A DNA stretch of 64,000 nt from CALXOD01 sp964402715 (lineage in GTDB: Bacteria > Verrucomicrobiota > Lentisphaeria > Victivallales > Victivallaceae). Shown here piece by piece: positions 6,047 through 13,856 of the stretch (positions are counted from its first letter, which is position 1; each line of letters opens with the position of its first letter). Below the pieces are notes generated by a model. It saw only the letters and a program-made list of their open reading frames with translations. It did not search any database and had not been told where the DNA came from. The position numbers were made by a program, and so were the translations under genes. The DNA is taken from the NCBI GenBank assembly GCA_964402715.1, contig CAYODJ010000010.1, positions 6,735 through 70,734 on the forward strand. The letters are read 5' to 3'.

Positions 6047-6547
6047 TCATCGGACTCCAGAGCTGTCAGCGCCTCCGTCGTCATGCCTGAGATCGCGCCT
6101 CATGACGAAATCGTCCATGAAATAGCCGCCGCCGATATCCATGTTGACGGACGCTATTTGAACAAACCCGTTCCGCAGATACGCACGGATCGCCCTCCGG
6201 TTGTGCTTGTTGACGTTCAGCCGCAACCCGATGAATCCGCTTTCACGGCATCGATCCGAAACGTGTCTCAGCAGAAGAGAGCCGTACCCCCTGCCCTGGC
6301 ATTTCTCCAGCAGATATATCTTGTGGAGCTTGGCCTCCCCCGGTTCGCCGTACGGCGCATAGGATACGTATCCCACCGGCTCCCCATCCAGCCTGAGAAC
6401 TTCAAAACTGAAGCCCTCGGCCAGCTCACGCTCCATCACGTCCGGCGCGTACATCATCCGCATCATATATGCTATCTGCCCCGGAGCAAGAATGTCGCGG
6501 AAAGTCTTCGGCCACACATCCATGGCGATATCACGGATGATCTTCAA
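6047..6547 (-). CDS. GNAT-family N-acetyltransferase (start uncertain)
   Basis: At least 166 residues. The acetyl-CoA-binding region LHKIYLLEKCQGRGYGSLLL (with Q-x-x-G-x-G/A) and RLNVNKHNRRAIRAYLRNGF mark the GNAT fold. The C-terminal MDIGGGYFMDDFVMRR is typical of a family with a G-Y/F-xMDDxxM end. Upstream residues (ADIRKLETPQSLKIIRDIA) look like the real first strand and helix, but the frame contains no ATG before a TAA at ~6665; only TTG (6547) or CTG codons are available. Either a rare start is used or the 5' end is damaged. The substrate is unknown. It is the first chromosomal gene after the element. Confidence 0.7.
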   Translation of the reverse strand: MKIIRDIAMDVWPKTFRDILAPGQIAYMMRMMYAPDVMERELAEGFSFEVLRLDGEPVGYVSYAPYGEPGEAKLHKIYLLEKCQGRGYGSLLLRHVSDRCRESGFIGLRLNVNKHNRRAIRAYLRNGFVQIASVNMDIGGGYFMDDFVMRRDLRHDDGGADSSGVR

Positions 6548-6926
6548 GGACTGCGGCGTTTCCAGCTTTCTTATATCTGCGGACGTTTTCAGTGCCCACC
6601 CTTTTTCTCGTGTCTGGAAGACACTGCGTTTCAGAACCCATCCGACGTGAATGTAGCTCGACGTTTAATTTTTGTCAAGCGTTCAGCGGCAGCGTCGTCC
6701 GCGCAGGCGTCCGCCGTCGCTTCTCTCTTGGTTTCGGAAAGAACGACGCTATATTACTTCCTGCGGAGGAGCGGCCGTTTGTCTGCGGATTGAGGCACCG
6801 TCCCGCCGAGCGGTGCGGGTCGTCCGCCGCAGACTGTCCGAAAGAATTTCCGCTGCCATGCCGATGAAAAAATCCGTGCGCACGGACGCTTTCACCGCAG
6901 CTTCAAAACATGAAAGCGGCGACTTC
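6548..6926. other. Divergent intergenic region, no gene supported
   Basis: This gap separates the leftward GNAT gene from the rightward glycosylase gene. Both neighbouring frames extend into it without a convincing start. I see no tRNA, terminator or strong promoter. An ATG at 6858 could extend the glycosylase by 23 residues. Confidence 0.5.
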
Positions 6927-7565
6927 ATGATCCTGAAACTTTATGAATTCCTTCTGAAAAACTACGGGGCTCAGCACTGGTGGCCGTGCAGAAGCGGAGA
7001 ACGCTGGGAGATAATCGCCGGCGCCATACTGACTCAGAACTGCGCATGGCACAACGTGGAACTGGCGTTGAACCGACTCGCGGCTGCGTCGTTAGATACT
7101 CCTCTCGCGGTTCTGAACTCGGACCGGAACGTTTTGGAACAGGCGGTGCAACCGGCCGGATTCTTCCGTCAGAAAAGCTCCTATCTGCGTGACGCAGCCG
7201 CGTTTTTCGTCTCCCACGGAACTGAATTGATGACGGAGTCCACACCGCAGGAACTGCAGCGGAAACGCAGACTGGTGCTATCCTGCCGCGGAATCGGCAG
7301 GGAAACGGCGGACTCGATACTGCTGTACGCTTTCGGCCAGCCGATCTTCGTCATCGATGCCTACACCCGCCGCGTGGTGTCGCGGCATCTGGGATGGGAC
7401 GGAAACATGCATTACGACGATCTGCAGACGCTGATCAGCAGACGTCTGCCGCGCGATGTCCGCGTCTTTCAGGAATATCATGCGCTGCTGGTGCGTCATT
7501 GCAAGGAATCTTGTCGGAAATCAGGTTGCGGCCACGTCTGCGCAAGATGGAATCGCGGGGAGTGA
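6927..7565 (+). CDS. Endonuclease III-like DNA glycosylase (COG2231 / MagIII type)
   Basis: 212 residues from ATG 6927 (MILKLYEFLLKNYGAQHWWP); ATG 6858 is an alternative. The order WW-P near the start, GAILTQNCAWHNVELAL, then CRGIGRETADSILLYAF and VIDAYTRRVVSRHL is that of the endonuclease III-related 3-methyladenine glycosylases. The helix-hairpin-helix is present and the catalytic Asp lies in VIDAY. The position of the catalytic Lys of endonuclease III is Glu here (GRETAD), so a monofunctional glycosylase without lyase activity is expected. Four Cys near the C-terminus (HCKESCRKSGCGHVC) could hold an iron-sulphur cluster, though their spacing differs from the C-x6-C-x2-C-x5-C of Nth. It would excise alkylated bases in base-excision repair. 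Confidence 0.75.
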   Translation: MILKLYEFLLKNYGAQHWWPCRSGERWEIIAGAILTQNCAWHNVELALNRLAAASLDTPLAVLNSDRNVLEQAVQPAGFFRQKSSYLRDAAAFFVSHGTELMTESTPQELQRKRRLVLSCRGIGRETADSILLYAFGQPIFVIDAYTRRVVSRHLGWDGNMHYDDLQTLISRRLPRDVRVFQEYHALLVRHCKESCRKSGCGHVCARWNRGE

Positions 7566-7622
7566 ATCAGCCAACACGGATGTGCCGGCGGCGACATCGT
7601 CACCCCGATCCAAGGCGAAATG

Positions 7623-7648
7623 AAAAACGGAACGGATCGCTCCGTCCC
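7623..7648 (-). terminator. Rho-independent terminator of the alpha operon
   Basis: On the minus strand an 8-bp stem GGGACGGA/TCCGTTCC (one G-U pair) closes a GCGA tetraloop and is followed by TTTTT. It lies 34 bp after the rplQ stop. Confidence 0.8.
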
Positions 7649-7681
7649 GCTCTTCTCGCCGCAGCTGCGGAAATATATGAA

Positions 7682-8074
7682 TCACTGCTCCTTGCTTTCG
7701 GCGGCAGCCGGATCCGTCTTGCCTTCCACCAGCTGCAGAATGCACACCTCGGCTCCGTCGCCGATGCGCTGTCCAAGCTTGTATATCCTCGTGTATCCGC
7801 CGGCGCGATCGACGTAACGCGGCGCGATCTCGCTGAAAAGCACCTTGACGGCATTCCGGTTGCGGAGACGGGCAGCAGCCAGCCGGCGCCGATGAAGATC
7901 CCCCTTCTTCCCCAAGGTGATCAGCTTCTCCGCAAAGCGGCGCGCCTCCTTCGCCTTGACCAGAGTGGTCTTCACCTGACCGCTGATGAACAGGCTGCTC
8001 GCCATATTCGCCAACATGCTGCGGCGGTGGGCACCGGAACGACCGATCTTGAAAGTATGTACCCGATGACGCAT
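7682..8074 (-). CDS. rplQ: 50S ribosomal protein L17
   Basis: 130 residues with the L17 signature at the N-terminus (MRHRVHTFKIGRSGAHRRSM then LANMASSLF) and the TTLVKAKEARRFAEKLITLG helix. L17 binds 23S rRNA near the peptide exit tunnel. A short Ala/Glu-rich tail (ESKEQ) ends the protein. The ATG follows the rpoA TAA with no gap, so the two are coupled. It is the last gene of the alpha operon, followed by a strong terminator. Confidence 0.97.
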   Translation of the reverse strand: MRHRVHTFKIGRSGAHRRSMLANMASSLFISGQVKTTLVKAKEARRFAEKLITLGKKGDLHRRRLAAARLRNRNAVKVLFSEIAPRYVDRAGGYTRIYKLGQRIGDGAEVCILQLVEGKTDPAAAESKEQ

Positions 8075-9097
8075 TTACTTTGTCTCCTCATTTTCAGTGC
8101 GAATCCGCTGCGATTCGGCATTCAGCGCGGCCAGCACCGGCTCGGAGAGCGTCATACCCAGCGACAATCCGAGTTTTTCAACTTTCTCCTTGATTTCATC
8201 CAGAGACTTCTTGCCGAAGTTGCGGTATTTCAGCATACGCTGTTCAGTCTTGGTGCAGAGCTCTCCCATCAGGCGGATGTCCGCGCTGTTCAGACAATTC
8301 ATCGCCCTCACGGAAAGATCCAGAGCGTCCACGCTCTGCGCCAGCTGCTTGAACAACTTCTGTTCGTCTTCGTCCATCATGGACATGACGTCCTGTTCGT
8401 CGGACTGTCCTCCCAGGAACGGCTGCAGATGATCCCGCAGAATGCGCGCCGCCTCCTCAAGAGCCTCCTGCGGCTTGATCCGTCCGTCCGTCCAGATTTC
8501 CAGCTCCAAACTGTCCATCTCTGTTTCCTCGCCGACGCGGGCGGCTCCAACCTGATAGTTCACCCTGGTGACGGGGCTGAACAGGCAGTCCACCGGAATC
8601 GTGCCGATGGTGCGAGTCACGGTGCCTTTCTCCGCCGGGAGGTATCCCTTGCCCCTGATCACATCGATTTCCGCACGGAACGGCACATCTTTGTCCAACG
8701 TGCAGATGATCTGTCCAGGATTAAGCACCTCGACCGAACCGTCGCAGACGATATCGCCCGCAGTGACCTCTCCGGCCTTGTCCTTGCGGATTTCCAGCGT
8801 CTTGACCGTGTCGCTGCGCAGATTGAGCCTTACGCTCTTGAGGTTCAATATTATGTCGGTCACGTCCTCGACAACGTTGTCCAGCTTGTCAAACTCGTGG
8901 CTGGCTCCGTCGATCCGCACGGCGCAGATGGCAGCCCCTTCCAGAGAAGAGAGCAGCACCCTGCGCAGAGAGTTGCCCAACGTATGACCAAATCCGCTCT
9001 GGAACGGAGCGGCAACGAATTTGGCGTAAGTGTCGGTGGCCGTGCTCTCCTCCACCGTCAGCGACTTGGGCATCGGAAAACCGATTGCAGCAGTCAT
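8075..9097 (-). CDS. rpoA: RNA polymerase alpha subunit
   Basis: 340 residues. The N-terminal assembly domain shows FGHTLGNSLRRVLLSSLEGA, where alpha dimerises and contacts beta and beta'. After a linker, the C-terminal DNA- and activator-binding domain (~250-320) shows RAMNCLNSADIRLMGELC and RNFGKKSLDEIKEKVEKLGL. It is the scaffold for RNA polymerase assembly. It lies between rpsK and rplQ as usual, except that rpsD, normally between rpsK and rpoA, is absent. The C-terminus extends ~20 residues past the usual end. Beta and beta' are encoded in the 36129-44343 region. Confidence 0.98.
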   Translation of the reverse strand: MTAAIGFPMPKSLTVEESTATDTYAKFVAAPFQSGFGHTLGNSLRRVLLSSLEGAAICAVRIDGASHEFDKLDNVVEDVTDIILNLKSVRLNLRSDTVKTLEIRKDKAGEVTAGDIVCDGSVEVLNPGQIICTLDKDVPFRAEIDVIRGKGYLPAEKGTVTRTIGTIPVDCLFSPVTRVNYQVGAARVGEETEMDSLELEIWTDGRIKPQEALEEAARILRDHLQPFLGGQSDEQDVMSMMDEDEQKLFKQLAQSVDALDLSVRAMNCLNSADIRLMGELCTKTEQRMLKYRNFGKKSLDEIKEKVEKLGLSLGMTLSEPVLAALNAESQRIRTENEETK

Positions 9098-9208
9098 ATA
9101 TTCTTCCTCCCAAAAATTGCGTTATGCCTTCAGCAGCATTAAAATCCACCACCACGAACTGTTCTTTGCCGGCCGGACGGCCGGCGGCGACATTCACAGG
9201 GAGACGAA

Positions 9209-9655
9209 TCAGACGCGGCGGCGTTTCGGCGGACGGCACCCGTTGTGAGGGATCGGTGTGATATCCTTGATCACGTTCACCTCCATCCCCGCCGCAACAA
9301 TTCCCCGCACGGCGGATTCACGGCCGGCGCCAGGACCCTTTATCCTCACTTCGACTTCCTTCATACCGAGCAGCTGCGCTTTCTTGGCGGCATCGCCGGC
9401 AATCACCTGCGCGGCGTAGGCCGTGCTCTTGCGGGATCCCTTGAATCCGTTCTTGCCGCCGGTGGACCAGCACAGAACATTGCCGTGCAGATCCGTGAAA
9501 GTGACCTTGGTGTTGTTAAACGTCGCCAGTACATAGGCGATGCCGGACGGCACGTAACGCCCGCTCTTGCCACGCTGCTTGACTTCCCTGGTCGCCGGCG
9601 CGGCTGCGGCCTGATTGTCAGCACCTTCGGCAGCCACCACTTGTTCTTCAGCCAT
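9209..9655 (-). CDS. rpsK: 30S ribosomal protein S11
   Basis: 148 residues. The conserved core begins around residue 36 with YVLATFNNTKVTFTDLHGN, continues WSTGGKNGFKGSRKSTAYAA and ends PIPHNGCRPPKRRRV, the invariant C-terminus of S11. The first ~30 residues (Ala/Glu-rich, MAEEQVVAAEGADNQAAAAP) are an extension beyond the E. coli protein. S11 lies on the 30S platform near the mRNA exit site. A 111-bp gap without a gene separates it from rpoA, where rpsD would be expected. Confidence 0.97.
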   Translation of the reverse strand: MAEEQVVAAEGADNQAAAAPATREVKQRGKSGRYVPSGIAYVLATFNNTKVTFTDLHGNVLCWSTGGKNGFKGSRKSTAYAAQVIAGDAAKKAQLLGMKEVEVRIKGPGAGRESAVRGIVAAGMEVNVIKDITPIPHNGCRPPKRRRV

Positions 9656-9747
9656 AATTCCTGATTCCTACGTAAAATTCCACTTCAGAGCCTAGCCGCA
9701 TCTCCGCCGATCGGCATTCCTGAAAAACGGCTCTTTCCTCTGTTCCG

Positions 9748-10146
9748 TCACCCCTTGGCAGCAAGACGACGCTGAGTCCTGTCGCGGATGGCTCCGATCG
9801 TCACCTTCTTGCCTTTCCGCGTACGGGCATTGGTCTTGGTGCGCTGCCCGTGACACGGCAGATTGCGGCGGTGACGGATGCCGCGGTAGCAGTTGATCTG
9901 CTGCAGCCGTCTGATATCGGCGGCCACCACACGGCGGAGATCACCCTCGACCATCATTTCATTCTGCAACAGACTGTTGATGGCGGCAATCTGATCGCTG
10001 CTGAGATCCTTGGCTCTGATTTCGCGGGAGATGCCAACCTTCTCAATAATTTCCAGCGCCTTCGCCGGCCCCACACCATAGATGTAGCGCAACGAGTACT
10101 CGATGCGCTTGTTTCCGGGAATATCGACTCCTATGATTCTCGGCAT
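9748..10146 (-). CDS. rpsM: 30S ribosomal protein S13
   Basis: 132 residues from ATG 10146 (MPRIIGVDIPGNKRIEYSLR). Family landmarks are YIYGVGPAKALEIIEKVGI, CYRGIRHRRNLPCHGQRTKT and NARTRKGKK. S13 sits in the 30S head, contacts the P-site tRNA with its C-terminal tail and bridges to the large subunit. The upstream GTG-type extension MRTGN is not conserved and is disregarded. It follows rpmJ by 39 bp and precedes rpsK. Confidence 0.97.
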   Translation of the reverse strand: MPRIIGVDIPGNKRIEYSLRYIYGVGPAKALEIIEKVGISREIRAKDLSSDQIAAINSLLQNEMMVEGDLRRVVAADIRRLQQINCYRGIRHRRNLPCHGQRTKTNARTRKGKKVTIGAIRDRTQRRLAAKG

Positions 10147-10185
10147 GTTTCCAGTCCTCAAGCTTTTAACGTGTTTACCGGGCGT

Positions 10186-10302
10186 TCACCCCTGTCTCTG
10201 TTTGTGGCGGGCATTGCGCGAACAAATCACCCGAACCACGCCGTTGCGTTTGACAATCTGGCAGAATTCGCATCTGCGTTTGACCGATGCTCTAACTTTC
10301 AT
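10186..10302 (-). CDS. rpmJ: 50S ribosomal protein L36, zinc-binding form
   Basis: 38 residues reading MKVRASVKRRCEFCQIVKRN then GVVRVICSRNARHKQRQG. The Cys-x2-Cys ... Cys ... His set (CEFC, VIC, ARH) is the zinc-binding form of L36. It is the first gene of the alpha operon here; secY, infA and the rest of the spc operon, which often precede it, are not upstream. GAGG sequences lie just before the ATG. A sigma70-type promoter is ~185 bp upstream. Confidence 0.95.
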   Translation of the reverse strand: MKVRASVKRRCEFCQIVKRNGVVRVICSRNARHKQRQG

Positions 10303-10487
10303 CTCCTCAGGCCTCTTTGACAATCCGTTCTTCCACAACAGACACAAACAGAAAAGCCCAAGCCGATCCCCCGCGCAACGACGCGTTGCGCAAAATCCCG
10401 CCAGGCTCTCCTCACCAGATGGCTGATCCTGTCCCACGAGCGGTGGAATATCGATATGCAACAGGACACGCCTTTCATGAACTTTCT

Positions 10488-10515
10488 AAAATAGACCGAT
10501 TTTCTTTTTTTGCAA
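10488..10515 (-). promoter_or_regulatory. Promoter of the rpmJ-rplQ operon
   Basis: On the minus strand TTGCAA (10515-10510), 16 bp, TATTTT (10493-10488), in the AT-rich part of the gap upstream of rpmJ. The transcript would carry a leader of about 180 nt (10303-10480), long enough for feedback control by a ribosomal protein, though I see no specific fold. No other gene is visible in 10303-10628. Confidence 0.6.
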
Positions 10516-10628
10516 GATCTGGCTCGGATTTTTATCACGATTTCAACTTTTGAGTATCCCCTCGACGGCGCATCAGCCGCTCCCCCGCACCGTGTAGTTC
10601 GTAGGCCGCGTGCTTCCCGGAACACAAG

Positions 10629-10659
10629 AAAAAAACTCCGAGGATGCGAATCCCCGGAG
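10629..10659 (-). terminator. Rho-independent terminator after hppA
   Basis: On the minus strand CTCCGGGGAT-TCGC-ATCCTCGGAG forms a 10-bp stem with one mismatch and a 4-nt loop, followed by seven T. It lies 24 bp after the hppA stop. Confidence 0.8.
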
Positions 10660-10683
10660 CGTCTCATTCAGGATACGGACGGA

Positions 10684-13077
10684 TCAATCGATCAGCCCGA
10701 GAAACTTCTGAATCACCGGCGAGAATTTCACGATTACCGGAGTGAACACGATCGCCACCATGCTCATCAGCTTGATCAGAATGTTCAACGACGGTCCGGA
10801 CGTATCCTTGCATGGATCGCCTACGGTATCACCGATCACGGCTGCGGCATGCACCGGATTCTTGCTCCCGTCTGGCATCCGCTTGCCGCCGTGTGCGCCC
10901 TTTTCAATATATTTCTTGGCGTTGTCCCATGCCCCGCCGGCATTGTTGAGCATGGTTGCCAGCAGGAAGCTGCACACCAGACCGCCGGCCAGAATCCCGA
11001 CCACGCCCGGCACGCCGAGAATCAGCCCCGTGACCACGGGCACGACAATCGCGATGACCGACGGCGTCAGCATTTCACGCTGGGCTCCCGCGGTGGAGAT
11101 GGCCACGCAACGGGCGTAATCCGGCTTCTCCGAACCGTCCATGATACCCGGCTTCTCCCTGAACTGACGGCGAACCTCCTCCACCATCGAACCGGCCGCG
11201 CGTCCCACCGCTTTCATCGTCATGGCACAGAACACGAACGCCATCATGCCGCCCAGAAACAGACCGCCGAGCAACAGCGGGTTCATCAGGTGCAGCTGAT
11301 ACTGATTCACCAGACGCTCAATCGCCGACGGCATGTTCGATCCTGTCCCGGCGACGCCCTGCGCCACTCCGAGCCGTCCTCCCCATAGTCTGGCTTCCTC
11401 CAGGAAAGCCGCCAGCAGCGCCATCGCCGTCAGGGCCGCCGAGCCGATCGCGAAGCCCTTGCCGGTGGCGGCCGTCGTATTCCCGAGCGAATCGAGCGCG
11501 TCCGTCCTCTGCCGCACCTCGGCCGGCAGTCCGGACATTTCGGCGTTGCCTCCGGCATTGTCAGCTATCGGCCCGTAGGCGTCGGTCGCCAAGGTTATTC
11601 CCAGAGTCGAGAGCATGCCGACCGCCGCGAAACCGACTCCGTACAGTCCCATGGAGAAATTCGAAAATCCTCCGGCCAGTCCGAAAGAGAAAAGAATGCC
11701 CATCACTATCGTCACCACAGGAATTCCGGACGAATACATGCCCGTCGCCAGTCCGTCGATGATCGTGGTCGCAGGACCCATCTCCGCCTGGGCCGCGATG
11801 CCCCGGGTCGGCGCGTACTCGTCGGACGTGTAGTATTCCGTGCCCTGACCGATAATCACCCCGGCCAGAAGTCCGGAGACGATCGATCCGAAAATTCCCC
11901 AGCTGATGAACCCCATCCACACCAGAAACAACACCGCCGCCAGGATGAGGATCGAACTGCCGAGCGTGCCGGTCAGAAGACTGCGCAGCAGCTGTTTCTG
12001 AGACGCACCCTCGCGGCATTTGACCATTCCCATCCCTATGATCGAAAGCAACGTGCCGAAGCCGGCCACAATCATCGGCGCGAGAACCAGACGGAGCGGA
12101 TCCTGCGTGCCGGGCGCCGCCTCGGCCGCCACCGCCGCGCCGAGCGACGCCGTCGCCAGAACCGAACCGCAGTACGATTCGTAGAGATCCGCGCCCATGC
12201 CCGCCACGTCGCCGACATTGTCGCCGACGTTGTCCGCTATCGTGGCCGGATTGCGGGGGTCATCCTCCGGAATGCCGGCCTCGACCTTGCCCACCAGATC
12301 GGCGCCGACGTCAGCCGCCTTGGTGTAAATCCCGCCTCCGACGCGCGCGAAAAGCGCCTGTGTGGAAGCTCCCATGCCGAAAGTGATCATCGTCGTGGTG
12401 ATGTGCGTGTACTTGGCCAGTTCCGTGCAGCCGCGCTCCACCACGGTCATGCCGAGGAATTCAAGCCCGTTCACCATGTGCGGCGTCGTGTAGATGAGCT
12501 GATCCAGCACCCAGTACCAGATGCAGATGTCCATCAGACCGAGTCCGACCACCACCAGACCCATCACCGCGCCGGAGCGGAACGCCACCTGCAGACCTCG
12601 GTTCAACCCCTCGCTGGCGGCCTGCGCGGTCCGGCTGGACGCGGCGGTGGCGGTCCTCATGCCGATATATCCGCAGAGACCTGAGAAGAATCCTCCTGTG
12701 AGAAACGCCACCGGCACAAAAGGATTTTGGATGCCGAGAAGCGCCAGCACAGCGAAAATCACAAAAAGCGCCACGAACACCATGCCCACAATCTTGTACT
12801 GCCGGAAGAGATAAGCCATCGCCCCCTCCCGCACGTATCCGGCAATCTCGCGCATGACATCGTTGCCCGGATTCGCCTTTTTCATCATCCGGTAGAACCT
12901 GACGGCCATCAGCAACGCGAGGATGGAAGCGAACGGGGCAGACCACCACAGAACAGGCAGTCCGAGAAACTTTTCGCATCCACGCGCCGCGGGCACCGCG
13001 CATGCGGAAGCCTCACCGGCCGCCGCGCCGAACATGACCGCCGCGAACAGGACAACGAGCACAAATGCTTTCTTCAT
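10684..13077 (-). CDS. hppA: Membrane-bound ion-pumping pyrophosphatase, K+-dependent type
   Basis: 797 residues from ATG 13077 (AAGGA upstream). About 16 transmembrane segments. Substrate-site motifs are DVGADLVGKVEAGIPEDDPR, NVGDNVGDVAGMGADLYESY, the central DAYGPIADNAGGNAEMSGL and the C-terminal GDTVGDPCKDTSGPSLN; the acidic residues bind Mg-PPi. The selectivity region reads GNTTAATGKGFAIGSAALTA: Ala rather than Lys after TT marks the K+-dependent class. It couples PPi hydrolysis to H+ and/or Na+ export across the membrane; which ion cannot be settled here. A signal-like first segment (MKKAFVLVVLFAAVMFG) and an extra Cys-containing loop precede the core. It is a single-gene unit with its own promoter and terminator, suited to an energy-limited anaerobe. 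Confidence 0.95.
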   Translation of the reverse strand: MKKAFVLVVLFAAVMFGAAAGEASACAVPAARGCEKFLGLPVLWWSAPFASILALLMAVRFYRMMKKANPGNDVMREIAGYVREGAMAYLFRQYKIVGMVFVALFVIFAVLALLGIQNPFVPVAFLTGGFFSGLCGYIGMRTATAASSRTAQAASEGLNRGLQVAFRSGAVMGLVVVGLGLMDICIWYWVLDQLIYTTPHMVNGLEFLGMTVVERGCTELAKYTHITTTMITFGMGASTQALFARVGGGIYTKAADVGADLVGKVEAGIPEDDPRNPATIADNVGDNVGDVAGMGADLYESYCGSVLATASLGAAVAAEAAPGTQDPLRLVLAPMIVAGFGTLLSIIGMGMVKCREGASQKQLLRSLLTGTLGSSILILAAVLFLVWMGFISWGIFGSIVSGLLAGVIIGQGTEYYTSDEYAPTRGIAAQAEMGPATTIIDGLATGMYSSGIPVVTIVMGILFSFGLAGGFSNFSMGLYGVGFAAVGMLSTLGITLATDAYGPIADNAGGNAEMSGLPAEVRQRTDALDSLGNTTAATGKGFAIGSAALTAMALLAAFLEEARLWGGRLGVAQGVAGTGSNMPSAIERLVNQYQLHLMNPLLLGGLFLGGMMAFVFCAMTMKAVGRAAGSMVEEVRRQFREKPGIMDGSEKPDYARCVAISTAGAQREMLTPSVIAIVVPVVTGLILGVPGVVGILAGGLVCSFLLATMLNNAGGAWDNAKKYIEKGAHGGKRMPDGSKNPVHAAAVIGDTVGDPCKDTSGPSLNILIKLMSMVAIVFTPVIVKFSPVIQKFLGLID

Positions 13078-13164
13078 GATTCGCATCCTTAACAAGAAAT
13101 GTGTTTTGTTTTAAAAAACGCCTTGCGGCATGCAACGCAGTTTTCAATGCACACAGCCGCCGTA

Positions 13165-13193
13165 AATATACCATCGAACCGGCGCAACTGCAA
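13165..13193 (-). promoter_or_regulatory. Promoter of hppA
   Basis: On the minus strand TTGCAG (13193-13188), 17 bp, TATATT (13170-13165), giving a leader of about 80 nt before the hppA ATG. Confidence 0.65.
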
Positions 13194-13451
13194 GACACGC
13201 CGCCGTCCCGCGAAAACACTTTGTCTCATGCGGATCCCTTCTACTCAATGAGGCTCGGTGACTTTTCAGCAACATTCGGAGACGATCCTCTTGAAAAAAA
13301 CATTCCGACGCGGTAGCGTTCTCCAGCGTGACGGCATCCGCGGCCGCGCCGCAACAGCGGCTGACGGAAGCGGACTGAATATACACGCGAAACCACGTCG
13401 GCCTCGCGTGCCAAACAACGTTCATCCGGAGAACGAAAGAAAGAGAAAAAA
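13194..13451. other. Intergenic, no gene supported
   Basis: Together with the hppA leader this forms a 374-bp gap between divergent genes. It is GC-rich, with no convincing ORF and no tRNA. A purine-rich run (GAACGAAAGAAAGAGAAAAA) before 13452 provides the ribosome site of the next gene. Confidence 0.5.
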
Positions 13452-13799
13452 ATGAACAAGACTGAAGTCGTCCGAATCGTCACAAGCATGATCGCCGCCC
13501 CCTCCTGCTGCCAGGAACTCAAAAGCGCCGGCAGGAATTACCTGAATGCAGTCGGCACCGACGCCGAGAAGACAGCGGCCGCGGCATTGCTGCAACAGCT
13601 CGAGAGCGACGTTCAAACGCTGGATCAGACCATTCCGCTGCTCGAATCCGAGCTGGGCGCCAAACTTTTCGGAGCGGAGCGTGCCAGAACCATGGCCGAA
13701 CAGGCGCGCACGGCCAGAGCAGACGGGGCGAAGTGGTGCACCTGCCCCGCCTGCAGCGAGGGTTCCAAGCTGCTTGAGAACGCCGACGCATTGCGGTAG
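13452..13799 (+). CDS. Conserved protein of the family often labelled 'molecular chaperone Hsp90' in anaerobes
   Basis: 115 residues starting MNKTEVVRIVTSMIAAPSCC, with a conserved Cys-Cys, a KSAGRNYLNAVGT-EKTAA region, DQTIPLLESELGAKLFG, and a C-terminal GAKWCTCPACSEGSKLLEN. The CTCPAC cluster with the N-terminal CC suggests metal or redox chemistry. Homologues in Clostridia and gut anaerobes carry the name Hsp90, but this protein has no GHKL ATPase and is not HtpG. I regard it as a small cytosolic protein of unknown function. It stands alone between hppA (divergent) and the oxidoreductase gene (convergent). Confidence 0.75.
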   Translation: MNKTEVVRIVTSMIAAPSCCQELKSAGRNYLNAVGTDAEKTAAAALLQQLESDVQTLDQTIPLLESELGAKLFGAERARTMAEQARTARADGAKWCTCPACSEGSKLLENADALR

Positions 13800-13856
13800 G
13801 TTCCCGGCCGCAGGACGATCCAACGCCGCCCGTCGCCGCTCGGTGCGAGCGGATCG

